This document shows positions 27,201 to 35,091 of a stretch of 64,000 nt of DNA, in pieces. The stretch spans positions 1-64,000 of the forward strand of contig JAQYWC010000051.1 of NCBI GenBank assembly GCA_030145245.1. The letters run 5' to 3'. Position 1 is the stretch's first letter; every line of letters begins with the position of its first letter. The notes beneath the pieces were generated by a model, which saw only the letters and a program-made list of their open reading frames with translations, had not been told where the DNA came from and did no database searches. This DNA comes from Desulfobacterium sp. GTDB taxonomy: Bacteria; Desulfobacterota; Desulfobacteria; Desulfobacterales; Desulfobacteraceae. Both the position numbers and the translations under genes were made by a program.

Positions 27201-30200
27201 TCTGAAATCCTTCAACAGCATCTTCACAAGAAAAGCCGCCCTGCCCGAGCCCAAGAATGGAACCGCCCCGGCAGCTCTCCTTGCAAGGGATAACAGACCG
27301 GCCCCAATCGCCGTTGATGATGATTTTGCAGCCTTTAAGAAGAACAACCAGAGTCTCACGGACAAGCTTCTCCATGACGAGTTTCTCCGCCAGAAGCGAA
27401 ACGCCGCCATCGATGCCGTGGAACGGTTTGACTTCACCACCGAACCCATCGTGATCTCAGGCGTGTCCGTAGGTCTTCCGGGTAAGGCAAAGCGGGTCTT
27501 TGCAGCCGACAACTTCGACCAGATCCTGGCCGGCACCAACTTTATCGAGCCCCTGGATCTGGAGGATCAGAAGCGGATCACGGACAAGAACATCACCCGG
27601 CTCTTTAAGCAGCCCGACGGCAATGCACGGTTTGTGGAGATCACCCGGACCGAGGATGTTATCCACCTGGCAGGCCAGCTGGGCTACTTTGACCTCACCG
27701 ACGAGTACGGCATCAAGGCCCAGTACGACATCAGCATGTCCCTGGCCGTTGCTGCAGGCATCGAGGCCCTCAAGGATGCCGGCATCCCACTTGTGATGCA
27801 GTATAAAAAGGCGTCCACCGGCACCAAGATGATCCCGGACGGATTTGCCCTGCCAAAAGAGATGCAGGACGATACCGGCGTTATCATCACATCGCTCTTT
27901 CCCAACAGCGAATCCCTGATCAACGAGATGGAGAAATACCTCTACGACCGGCTCTACCTGAAACCCTATGAGGAGTTTGAGAACATCTACTACTACCTCA
28001 TGGAAAAGATCCAGGACATTGCCGTCAAGGAGGAGATCACCGACTGGTTCTTCAAGATCAAGTCACGGAAACGAAGCGATCTCGGGCCCTACAAGTTTGA
28101 CCGGAACTTCCTTTCCAACCACTGTCCCCTGGGGGCGGCCCACCTTGCCCAGATCATCCGGGCCAAGGGACCCAACACCCTGGTATCCAGCGCCTGCGCC
28201 TCCACAACCCAGGCCATGGGCATTGCCGAGGACTGGATCCGGGTCGGCCGCTGCAAGCGGGTCATCGTGGTGGGCGGCGAGAACGCCACCTCATCGGCCC
28301 AGAACCAGTGGGTGGGCACGGGCTTTCTTGCCCTGGGCGCCGCCACCGTGAAAAAACGGGTATCCGAGGCAGCCAAACCCTTTGACGCAGAGCGCAACGG
28401 CACCATCCTTGGCAGCGGGGCCGTCGGCCTCATCGTGGAGCGGGAGTCAACGGTCAAGGCCAGGGGAATGAACGGCCAGGCCGAGATCCTGGGAACCCAC
28501 ATGGCCAACAGCGCCTATCACACCTTTAACATCGATGTGCCCCACATGGCCCATGAGATGAAGCGGTTCGTCGAGATCGTGGAGAAACGCCACGGCCTCA
28601 GGGTTGAGGACTATGCGGATAAGCTGTTGTTCATGTCCCACGAGACCTACACCCCGGCCAGGGGCGGCAGTGCAGATGCCGAGGTAACCGCGCTCAAGAC
28701 CACCTTCAGCGATCACCTGAACAAGATCGCCATCTCCAACACCAAGGGCTTCACCGGTCACACCCTGGGTGCGGCGGTTGAGGATGTGGTGCTGGTCAAG
28801 GCCCTTCAGAAGCGCAAGGCTCCGCCCATTGCCAACCTGAAGAACGTTCCCGAGCACTTCAAGGATCTCAACTTCACCAACACCGGCGCCATTGATTCCG
28901 AATACGGGCTTCACCTGGCCGCAGGCTTTGGTTCCCATTTTGCCTTTGTGTTCATCAAACGCATCCAGGAAAATGAATTTGAGAACAACCAGGCGTACCT
29001 TGGGTGGCTCAAGCGTGTCAGCGAAACCGACACCCCGGAGCTCAAGATCATCGACAACACCCTCTGCGTGGTGGATGGCGATCCAAACCCGGCCCCCAAG
29101 GCCCTGGAGCCCGCAGCGCCCCAGGTGGAAGCCATTGCGCCGCCAGCGGCGGCAGCACCTGCGCCTCCGAGCCAGGCAGGCCCCGGCCCCCTTTCCATCA
29201 TCAAGGAGATCATTGCCGAGCAGACCGGTTACACCACCGACATGCTTGAGGACGATCTGGACCTTGAGGCGGATCTGGGCATTGACACGGTGAAACAGGT
29301 GGAGATCTTTGCAAGGACAGCAGGCAAGTTCGGCTTTTCAGTGCCGGAAGACCTGAAACTACGGGACCTCAACACCATTGCAAAGCTTGCGACCTATGTG
29401 GCCCAGAAAGCCGGCGTTACTGCCGTTGCAGAGAGCGTTCCTGCTGCAAGCGATGCTGGTGCCGCAGACAGCGGCATGGATGACGCCATCAAGCAGATCA
29501 TTGCCGAGCAGACCGGTTACACAACCGACATGCTCGAGGACGATCTGGACCTTGAGGCGGATCTGGGCATCGACACGGTAAAACAGGTGGAGATCTTTGC
29601 CAAAGCGGCAACCCATTTCGGATTGACCGTTCCAGAAGACCTGAAACTCAGGGACCTCAACACCATTGCAAAGCTCGGTGCCTACTTCAGCACCACGGTG
29701 GGCTCAAGCGACACACCCGCCGCACCAACAGGTGCTCCGGCTGTTACAGCGGCCGCACCACAGGCTTCCAGAACCATTGAGACGGTAAAAGAGATCATTG
29801 CCGAGCAGACCGGTTACACCACCGACATGCTCGAAAACGATCTGGACCTTGAGGCGGATCTCGGCATCGACACGGTGAAACAGGTGGAGATCTTTGCCAA
29901 GGCGGCAACCCATTTCGGACTGAGTGTTCCCGAAGACCTGAAGCTCAGGGACCTCAACACCATTGCCAAGCTTGCCGAGTACCTGGACGCCATGGCCGGA
30001 CCTGACGACAACGACACCCCCCCCGGGGGTGGCGAAAAGCTCTCGGAAGAGAAAGGGACCTATGAGCCGGCAGGCCCTGTGACCACCATCCAGGAGATCA
30101 TTGCCGAGCAGACCGGATACACCACCGACATGCTTGATGCGGATCTCGACCTTGAGGCGGATCTGGGCATCGACACGGTAAAACAGGTGGAGATCTTTGC

Positions 30201-32895
30201 AAAGGTCTCTGCCAAGTTCGGACTCAAGGTACCCGAGGATCTCAAGCTCAGGGATCTCAACACGGCCGCAAAGCTTGCCCAGTATATCGCGGGCAGGTTG
30301 GATGCGGGCAAGGAAGATACACCGGCACCCGCCCCAAAGAACGGCAAAGCCGCACCGGCCGCACCGGTAAAAACAACGGGTGCTTCCAGCGAGCCTGCCG
30401 ATCCCCTCTCCCCTGTCAAGCGCATGGTGATGGGGGTAAAGGAGACCCCGGTTCCGGAGCCCAAAGCCAACCCCTTCAGCAACAAGACCTTTGTGGTCAC
30501 CCTTGACAGCCACGGATTTGCCGACAAGGCGATCAAGGCGATCAAGGCCAAAAAAGGAAAGGTGGTCACCATCGGTGCCAAGGGCAAGGCCGACATGGCC
30601 TTTGACCTTAGCGATCCCGAAAACGTGGAGGCTGGGCTTTCGCAGTTGAATACCCGGCACAAAAAGATCAACGGCCTTCTCCACTTTGCCCACCTGGATC
30701 ACTATTTTGCAGACAAGGCAATGGATGAGACCGAGGTCAACACAGCCGTCACATCCATGTTTGTCCTTATAAAAGGGCTGTACGACAAGCTCGACCAGGA
30801 AGGCTCCCTCATCGCAAGCCTGGGGTTTGACTCCATTGTCTTTCCCTACGGCAGGGATTGCGGCAGGATCCATCCGGGCTTTGCAGGCCTGTCCGGTCTG
30901 CTCAAGACCGTAACCAAGGAGATGGCCAACACCCGGGTCAAAATGGTTGATTTCGCTGCCAAGCCCCATGCAGCAGACGCGAAAAAGACCATTGCTGCCT
31001 TTATAAACGAGCTCAGCTCAGACTGTGACCGGTGCGAAGTGGGATACCGGGACGGTAAGCGGTATGTCCTGACCATGGACCAGCAGGTGCCGGAAACAAA
31101 AGAGCCCATGATCGAGAAAGGCTCCACCCTGCTTGTCACCGGAGGCGCAAGGGGCATCACCTTTGAGATCCTCAAACAGGTGGTCAACACCTATGGCACC
31201 GACCTTGTGATCCTGGGCAGCAGCGACATCTTCGGCATGGATGACGCCTTCCTGGCAAAGGATCTCGACCAGGCCGGAATCATGGCCCTGGTCAAGAAAG
31301 AGATGCCCAAGGGACGTCCCCTGGAGATCCGCAAGCGGGTGGACAGGGTCGTGAACATGCGGGAGTCGGCCGCCAACATCGACGCCTTAAGATCCCTCGG
31401 CGTCAAGGTAACCTACCATGCCGCCGACGTGACCGATCAGGAAGCGGTCAACCAGGCGGTGGCAGGCCATGACACCATCCACGGCGTCATCCACGCCGCA
31501 GGTCTTGAGATGAGCCAGTTCATCCCCAAGAAGGAGCTCAAAGCCTTTCAGCGGGTGGTGGATGTCAAGGTCAAGGGCATGCTCAACCTCCTGTCAGCCA
31601 TGGAGTCCAGGGAGTATGGTTTCTTCTGCACCTTCTCATCGGTTACGGCAAGATTCGGCAACGAGGGCCAGGCAGACTATACTGCGGCCAACGATATTAT
31701 CGCCAAGATGGCGTTGAGGCAGCAGCAGCTCTTCCCTGAGCGAAACTTCAAGGTCTATGACTGGACCGCCTGGTCAGGTGCCGGCATGGCCACCAACCCC
31801 ACGGTGGTGACTGTTCTCAAGGAGCGGGGTCTCGAATTCCTGCCCCTGGACCAGGGCATCGGGTTCTTCATGGCGGATCTCCTGGACAGAAGCAATATCG
31901 AGGTCATTATCTCAGGCCTTGACTACAGCTTTGACCGGGACGGTCTCCTGGGTGAGCCCAACAACCCGGCCTTCCCCTTCCTCGATGACATGGTGTCAAA
32001 GGATGACACGCGGATCGAGTTCAGAAGAACCCTGGACCTGAAACGGGATCTCTTCCTCCTGGACCACGCCATGGAAGATGTGCCGGTGTTCCTCGGCGCC
32101 ACGGGCATTGAAACCCTGGCCGAGGCGGCAACCGCCCTCGCCGGGGACAAAGGGGTTCTGACGGAACTCTCCGACTTTTCCATCCCCTACGGCATCAAGA
32201 TCCTCAAGGGACGGGCAAAGGAACTGGAAGTAACGGGTAACCGCAAGGCTGACGGGCTGTTTGACTGCACCATCACCTCCCGGTTCAAGAATCCCAAGGG
32301 CGTCGTAATGGGGGATCCCACCCTGCACTACCAGGGAACCCTCAAGTTCCAGGATACTCCTCTGGAGACGAAGCGTGTGGAACTGCCCGAATTCAACCCG
32401 GTCAAGGTGGACGGCAAGCTTGAGGAGATCGTATACCACCCGAGACGATTGTTCATGGACGGCCTGTTCAACACCATCACGGACGTCAACTCCTTTGACG
32501 AAACCACCCTGGTGACCACGGTCAACGACGCAAGCACCAAGGAGTTCTTCACGGGCGTAACAGAGCCCAACCTCCAGTCCCCCGTGGTGCTGGTGGATGC
32601 CATGTTCCAGACCGGCGGTCTGTTCGAGTTCTTTACCTCGTCCCAGACAGTGCTGCCCTATGACATCAAGACCATGAAGTTCTACCAGAAGCCGGAAAAG
32701 GACCAGGAGTACTACTGCCTGACCAAAAAATCCGCCTCAGATAAGGAAACCAACACCTACCAGCTTCAGCTGGTGGACAAAGAAGGCAACCTCTACATCG
32801 AGGTCATTGACTTCAAGATGGTCAAGCTCAACAAGCTGGCCCAGGAGGACCGGATCGACCACCGGGTCACCTTTGGGGTCACCTCCCCGGCCTGA
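21256..32895 (+). CDS. PUFA-synthase-like iterative megasynthase (NMO-NMO-KS-KS-AT-KS-ACPx4-KR-DH)
   Basis: The protein has 3879 residues. Two tandem nitronate-monooxygenase/FabK-like (PfaD-type) barrels lie at ~1-230 and ~330-600; the second keeps LPLIQGPM, EGKEAGGH and FAGGIST. KS1 (~690-1165) has Cys904, His1040 and His1075. KS2 (~1175-1640) keeps Cys1381 but has lost both histidines (FAFSN at 1514, KPQFGYF at 1543), like a chain-length factor. AT (~1668-1990) has GHSVG with Ser1760 and His1866. KS3 (~2063-2590) has Cys2314, His2462 and His2502. Four ACPs carry LGIDTVKQ with Thr at 2678, 2774, 2873 and 2974. KR (~3060-3560) has TGGARGI, Ser3462, Tyr3475 and Asn3479. The double-hotdog DH (~3590-3850) has His3604 and Asp3781. 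Architecture and motifs point to a Pfa-type secondary-lipid synthase with its enoyl reductase fused at the N-terminus. Product unknown. Confidence 0.9.
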   Translation: MITRLFNSRLPLMVYNPSKLFSLDFFTRAFRAGALPVFDSEFLSNTEILDRVKTLARTDILFGLRLVSPDETLLKELKALNAPNLDCVVTPLGKGETPVDLDGFSETKIILEVRDIEMNEAIEAVEPHGLIIRGNEAGGRVSNYSAFILMQWYLQNSTLPIVVHGGVGRYTAAGMFAAGVSAVILDSQVWLTKESPLSDNFKKLLSSVDEGDSLEIVVDNHTRYRVFAKLGTKVAKDLKEEAIVLGEGKDAGRTIYQEISKKITSLGDAEATPVQSLFYLGQDAFFAKDFSSISTDLEELISTFFSAIGESLAVVDLHDPIRPGTALAREHGTALPLIQGPMANISDNADFAAQVLEAGALPFFAVGSLPAPLADSMLKGAHEKVKTFGAGLVGIEAFNPAVEKHLAMVKQYKVPFALFAGGIASQAQELEKAGTKTYLHTPSLAMLESAEKNGCTRFILEGKEAGGHIGSLSSLVLWEAAVSNLLNSQKMDLSKQSLVFAGGISTTCGSWFISGLSSILAAKGVKIGIQVGSAYLFSREIVDTGSIKEQYQEIIAKENDTMVIGGSVGLASRTAPTEFARMMIKTEKEMIRNHEPLEKRKRSFEKRNIGSLLIGAKGFLPDFKKPGEENFTYFEGEQHKELGNFLVGDSLAFFNGQISIDDIHSTLFDDKDSLFRNLGALEVFSSDHNSINDEIAVIGMGCILPGASSPEQLWESVLEKKYAIHEIPDTRMRHDLYFDPDKSAEDKSYTLKAGLVDDYKFDGERFGYNKEKSAKLSRSQQMLLEATYQAVENAGYLSEDNRLRMIDPERTAVIVATCLGNELGNELQFKYHFPELIAMLEKTESYAALPDPEKKKIIDQLQKGLEGDNPGYDPVHGMLLNIEASRIARHLGVRGPNYIVDAACASSFTAIEAAQGELLAGEVDQVIVGGVNTHLAPESFVGFCKMGALSAKGSYPFDERADGFVLGEGAATFVLKRMKDALRDGDNIHGVIKAIGSSSDGKGKSIAAPKIQGQALALERCFEKMKSPVTPADIGFIEAHGTSTIMGDQAELNTLKMVYGDTKAGISSVKSQIGHLLGGAGAAGLAKALLAVKNGVLPPNGQFEKLSHNHDLADTSLYILEEQRPWETENNATRKAGISAYGFGGINYHMVVEEYRKDYTPVKRTIFADTDYDFNDDRIVVAGLGVCLPGAKNTQEFWQRLETGEKQLSPIPEERFSNPAYAAFDKDSIYHIPTVNAGVIENFKFNNAKYRTPPKTVRSLEPGQLYGLDAADEAIDSSGLGKYLVEGNRTGVILGTIPGERQNKNILRIRKQLVGEIIEQTQGMAEGQASAIAGELVEAIRARIPENNEDTTPGLLSNIISGRIANHFGLNGANYVVDASCASSVIAIRNGARNLLFKDLDYVLAGGVDANLYPAVLMAFKRLGLLSENECNFFDQRADGYVMGEGAAIHVLTTYKKAKEAGMTILAELNPIAIKSSAPDHLLAPSETTFVKTINECYRKNNTRKKDIDHLDLFAFSNVLGDMIEKQVVEKCFDHPVYCGNVKPQFGYFKAANPAVALAKLALMNQNRTVLPDFNYSAENSTMKDHGILKHCNGITPVDKNRPMKIATNVNGIGGNHCHMIVTTLPAALTGERKFNDTEAATPAQEDFPTPATETAVSYSANGDGKKQRMVALLSGQGSQRPGMMKDLYDSDSVIRAIMDQGEEIFVKERGYSLLEIMFGNDKRLNLTENTQPAVFLSSAALFERLSAQGFSPDLFIGHSVGEYTALFCSGMLNFDQAMGLIIKRSELMKQASLKHPGKIMVVFRNEKETATFIRKSFLSDIYITNKNSENQTAVSGNAEAIEKFCNYLSENHVVYKKLNLSGAFHTPLFSEAAQELRDYLDTITFNETRFGRVISNVTATPYPENRRAVKDLLAKQITNPVEFISSIESVYAAGKTHFIEIGPSRLLTNLLKNINIAEYQTAVTVDAKKGEVESFEECRNHLKSFNSIFTRKAALPEPKNGTAPAALLARDNRPAPIAVDDDFAAFKKNNQSLTDKLLHDEFLRQKRNAAIDAVERFDFTTEPIVISGVSVGLPGKAKRVFAADNFDQILAGTNFIEPLDLEDQKRITDKNITRLFKQPDGNARFVEITRTEDVIHLAGQLGYFDLTDEYGIKAQYDISMSLAVAAGIEALKDAGIPLVMQYKKASTGTKMIPDGFALPKEMQDDTGVIITSLFPNSESLINEMEKYLYDRLYLKPYEEFENIYYYLMEKIQDIAVKEEITDWFFKIKSRKRSDLGPYKFDRNFLSNHCPLGAAHLAQIIRAKGPNTLVSSACASTTQAMGIAEDWIRVGRCKRVIVVGGENATSSAQNQWVGTGFLALGAATVKKRVSEAAKPFDAERNGTILGSGAVGLIVERESTVKARGMNGQAEILGTHMANSAYHTFNIDVPHMAHEMKRFVEIVEKRHGLRVEDYADKLLFMSHETYTPARGGSADAEVTALKTTFSDHLNKIAISNTKGFTGHTLGAAVEDVVLVKALQKRKAPPIANLKNVPEHFKDLNFTNTGAIDSEYGLHLAAGFGSHFAFVFIKRIQENEFENNQAYLGWLKRVSETDTPELKIIDNTLCVVDGDPNPAPKALEPAAPQVEAIAPPAAAAPAPPSQAGPGPLSIIKEIIAEQTGYTTDMLEDDLDLEADLGIDTVKQVEIFARTAGKFGFSVPEDLKLRDLNTIAKLATYVAQKAGVTAVAESVPAASDAGAADSGMDDAIKQIIAEQTGYTTDMLEDDLDLEADLGIDTVKQVEIFAKAATHFGLTVPEDLKLRDLNTIAKLGAYFSTTVGSSDTPAAPTGAPAVTAAAPQASRTIETVKEIIAEQTGYTTDMLENDLDLEADLGIDTVKQVEIFAKAATHFGLSVPEDLKLRDLNTIAKLAEYLDAMAGPDDNDTPPGGGEKLSEEKGTYEPAGPVTTIQEIIAEQTGYTTDMLDADLDLEADLGIDTVKQVEIFAKVSAKFGLKVPEDLKLRDLNTAAKLAQYIAGRLDAGKEDTPAPAPKNGKAAPAAPVKTTGASSEPADPLSPVKRMVMGVKETPVPEPKANPFSNKTFVVTLDSHGFADKAIKAIKAKKGKVVTIGAKGKADMAFDLSDPENVEAGLSQLNTRHKKINGLLHFAHLDHYFADKAMDETEVNTAVTSMFVLIKGLYDKLDQEGSLIASLGFDSIVFPYGRDCGRIHPGFAGLSGLLKTVTKEMANTRVKMVDFAAKPHAADAKKTIAAFINELSSDCDRCEVGYRDGKRYVLTMDQQVPETKEPMIEKGSTLLVTGGARGITFEILKQVVNTYGTDLVILGSSDIFGMDDAFLAKDLDQAGIMALVKKEMPKGRPLEIRKRVDRVVNMRESAANIDALRSLGVKVTYHAADVTDQEAVNQAVAGHDTIHGVIHAAGLEMSQFIPKKELKAFQRVVDVKVKGMLNLLSAMESREYGFFCTFSSVTARFGNEGQADYTAANDIIAKMALRQQQLFPERNFKVYDWTAWSGAGMATNPTVVTVLKERGLEFLPLDQGIGFFMADLLDRSNIEVIISGLDYSFDRDGLLGEPNNPAFPFLDDMVSKDDTRIEFRRTLDLKRDLFLLDHAMEDVPVFLGATGIETLAEAATALAGDKGVLTELSDFSIPYGIKILKGRAKELEVTGNRKADGLFDCTITSRFKNPKGVVMGDPTLHYQGTLKFQDTPLETKRVELPEFNPVKVDGKLEEIVYHPRRLFMDGLFNTITDVNSFDETTLVTTVNDASTKEFFTGVTEPNLQSPVVLVDAMFQTGGLFEFFTSSQTVLPYDIKTMKFYQKPEKDQEYYCLTKKSASDKETNTYQLQLVDKEGNLYIEVIDFKMVKLNKLAQEDRIDHRVTFGVTSPA
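29200..30300 (+). repeat. Four tandem ACP-coding repeats inside the megasynthase gene
   Basis: Near-identical blocks beginning ATCATTGCCGAGCAGACCGG recur about every 290-300 bp, encoding four ACP domains spaced 96, 99 and 101 residues between their DT motifs. Every copy uses ACG (Thr) at the expected phosphopantetheine site. Linkers between copies are Ala/Pro-rich and differ. The high identity of the cores suggests gene conversion or recent expansion. Confidence 0.9.
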
Positions 32896-32943
32896 TTTAA
32901 TAGACATGAGGATGTTTCATTAGCAGGTATCATCCTCACCCCG

Positions 32944-32968
32944 GCGGGCATGGATCTTCCATGCCCGC
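32944..32968 (+). terminator. Hairpin terminator after the megasynthase
   Basis: GCGGGCATGGA-TCT-TCCATGCCCGC is a perfect 11-bp stem with a 3-nt loop, 49 bp after the stop codon, followed by TGTTCCTTTCC. The T-run is weak but the stem is strong. Confidence 0.65.
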
Positions 32969-33015
32969 TGTTCCTTTCCAAGACCTCCCAGGTCACGCCA
33001 TCACCATTGTCGGCT

Positions 33016-33543
33016 TTACGATTTTAACTCCCCATCAAACACGAACTTCTTCCATACCCCAAACGACTCCCATATTTTCTGAAGATCTTTCTTAGCGATT
33101 TGTTCATCCTCCCCTAAAATCGTACAGCGATACTTGTATAAAAATGCGGAAGCACGGGCATTTGCAGCACAGTGGCCCCATATTTTTTCCCCACATGCGC
33201 CCTCCATCGTACTCACAAAAGTGTCGAAATCTTCTTTAGTTGGGTGAAGTCAGTCCACAGGGATATGGACATATCTCATTCCCAATTGAGTGACGATATC
33301 ATTTTCATCCGTCAAAGCGTTTTCAAAAAAATCATTGGGTGCCAGATTGATAATAATCGCATATCCAGCTTCCCCAATTAATGAAAGCTGGTTTCCCGTT
33401 GGTTGCCCTGACGAACTCAAAGAGCCGCTGATGTTGAGGTAGTTAAAAACATCTTCAACAGAATTATCTTAAAAGTTCAACGGGGTTTTGTTACGGATCA
33501 GTGAACCCAAAAATCCAAGCGTAGTTTTAACAGTGTTTAACAT
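33016..33543 (-). pseudogene. DUF442-type protein tyrosine phosphatase gene with two in-frame stops
   Basis: An ATG at 33543 with an AAGGAG site opens a 176-codon frame that reads through as a DUF442-like phosphatase, except for TAA at 33469-33471 (codon 25) and TGA at 33250-33252. Readable pieces include DNSVEDVFNYLNISGSLSSS, GQPTGNQLSLIGEAG, IIINLAP, YVHIPVD[stop]LHPTKEDF and the catalytic HCAANARAS loop, ending in KDLQKIWESFGVW. There are no frameshifts. The TGA falls where these proteins often have Trp (PVxW). Two different stops argue against recoding, so this is a young pseudogene. It is divergent from a similarly broken TetR gene whose start is only 20 bp away. Confidence 0.8.
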
Positions 33544-33563
33544 TCCGATTGCTCCTTAAAATA

Positions 33564-34147
33564 ATGAATTTTGCTGTTGTTGAAAGGGATATTAACCGGA
33601 TAAAAGCTGCAATCAAACAAGCTCTGCTTGAACTCATACGTGAAAAGAACTAGCCGGACATAACGGTGGGTGAGATAACCGCAAGGGGAAATATCGGAAG
33701 AAGTACATTGTACAGGCACTACCAATTAAAGGCTGAGGTTTTGGTGGATATTCATAAGGATATATTCACACAGCTTTTCAGCGGACTGACAACGGCCGGA
33801 TCATGGCTTGATTCTGATGCGACCCGGGAGCTAATTTTATTTTTGAAAAATACAAGAAACAGGGTAAAAATCCTTTTTCGTTGACCTATAAATTGGGAAA
33901 TGATTTGGATCATTTAATGAATAATATCAACGCCCAGCTCACCCTTACAATCGAGGGCAAGTTGCATGAATCACATGGAGATGAATATCTCAGCATTCCC
34001 GTACCCGTCATAGCCCAGTCCATTTCCGGCTTATATAGCGGCCTGATTATATCGTGGTTCACCAAATTTCAATCCTTTGATGCCTGTCAGTTTGCAACCT
34101 ATATCAACAGAAATATAAGCTCATTACTCCTTGAAGCATACAAGTAA
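33564..34147 (+). pseudogene. TetR-family regulator, broken by a stop and a frameshift
   Basis: From ATG 33564 the frame encodes a TetR N-terminus (RIKAAIKQALLELIREKN), then TAG at 33651-33653, then continues in frame as PDITVGEITARGNIGRSTLYRHY, the TetR recognition helix. Near 33840, in a T/A-rich tract, the frame shifts by one base. The C-terminal ligand-binding part then reads on (FEKYKKQGKNPFSLTYKLGN to NRNISSLLLEAYK) to the TAA at 34147. With the nonsense codon and frameshift repaired it would be a ~190-residue TetR. It probably once controlled the divergent phosphatase gene. Confidence 0.82.
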
Positions 34148-34243
34148 AGCCCCCACGGCCAAGTGATATTTCAAATAGGGTTCAGAGCCATGGATATGGA
34201 CAGGGTTGGCGAATAAGATCCGCCAACCCCACAACGGTCTGAA

Positions 34244-34400
34244 CTACCTGGGCAAACCCGGGGTAGAGATATCAATGATCTTCAAACTGCCATCACGGGC
34301 TGAACCATATGCATAACCGTCAACGGCATAAATCTCAGAACACCCTCCCTCCACATCAATTATGTTTGCAACATGTGCAAATTCTGGGGTCTGGAATAGT
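34244..34400 (-). pseudogene. 3' remnant of an LVIVD-repeat (beta-propeller) gene
   Basis: The minus strand encodes about 50 residues ending at TAG 34244-34246. They include one clear LVIVD-type unit, IYAVDGYAYGSARDGSLKII followed by DISTPGLP, and part of another (FAHVANIIDVEGG). No start codon or further repeats are present upstream, where the OmpA-like gene begins to read. I take it as the tail of a deleted surface-type propeller gene. Confidence 0.55.
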
Positions 34401-34432
34401 ATTTGACTGGGCTGAAAAAAAGTTGGACGGCT

Positions 34433-35032
34433 TTATCCTGTGGCGCTCTGGAACCTGATCCGGGCGCGCCTGTTTTTTCGATGATCTTCCTCGTCCTGTC
34501 CGGTGCTGAGAAGTTTTTCTTCCCCAAAGCTGACCCAGGTCACACGATGGGATGGAACCCCAAAATCCTGGAGAAACTTTTTCACAGCCAGCGCCCTGCG
34601 TTCTCCCAGGACACGATTGTATTGAAGGGTGCCCCTCTGGTCGCAATGGCCTTCGACCACAATGGAAAATTCACTGTGAGCATTCAGCCAGGCTGCCTTT
34701 TCCTTGAGTTGCTCCCTGGCGGTACCACTTAATTGGCACCTGTTAAATTCAAAATAAATCGTCTCATTGACAAACCGTTCCATTTCCCCAGTAAGTTTCT
34801 CGGCCGCAAGCCTTTCCGCAGCCAATTCTTTTTCCCTGATCAAGCGTTGGCTAAGTTCCAGGTTCCCAGCGTCTTTGTCGACTTCGGGCACCTGAACCAC
34901 TTCCGTATTTTCAGCACTGTCTACCAACGCCCCGGGCAAGGTGCCAACTTTTTTTTGGGCACATGACGGGCCGGTGCAGAGCCCTGCGATTATCAAAGCC
35001 GTCAAAAGTCGTGTAATAAGGGAATCTTTCAT
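34433..35032 (-). CDS. OmpA/Pal-like peptidoglycan-binding protein
   Basis: The protein has 199 residues. The N-terminal signal sequence (LLTALIIAGLCTGPSC) could be a poor lipobox ending at Cys25. A coiled-coil segment (~60-85, LIREKELAAERLAAEKL) is followed by an OmpA domain (~90-199) with IYFEFNRCQL, VVEGHCDQRGTLQYNRVLGE and RKNRRARI, the residues that grip diaminopimelate. Such proteins anchor the outer membrane to the cell wall. AAGGA precedes the ATG. The gene seems monocistronic, beside decayed genes. Confidence 0.88.
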   Translation of the reverse strand: MKDSLITRLLTALIIAGLCTGPSCAQKKVGTLPGALVDSAENTEVVQVPEVDKDAGNLELSQRLIREKELAAERLAAEKLTGEMERFVNETIYFEFNRCQLSGTAREQLKEKAAWLNAHSEFSIVVEGHCDQRGTLQYNRVLGERRALAVKKFLQDFGVPSHRVTWVSFGEEKLLSTGQDEEDHRKNRRARIRFQSATG

Positions 35033-35091
35033 GTTTTTTCCTTTTCATCATTCTTTATTCTATTGTTTCACTGTTACCACTAAAAATGGAT

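Noticed and set aside
29200-30300. CRISPR-like regular repeats
   Set aside because: The ~295-bp periodicity is coding and yields ACP domains; no short repeat-spacer array exists anywhere in the window.
29704-30969. 421-codon antisense frame across the ACP repeats
   Set aside because: Its repeats are the mirror of the ACP-coding repeats; it has no independent protein signature.
33250-33252. In-frame TGA in the phosphatase gene as a selenocysteine codon
   Set aside because: It stands at a usual Trp position rather than at the catalytic Cys, no SECIS-like hairpin is evident directly after it, and a second in-frame TAA lies upstream.
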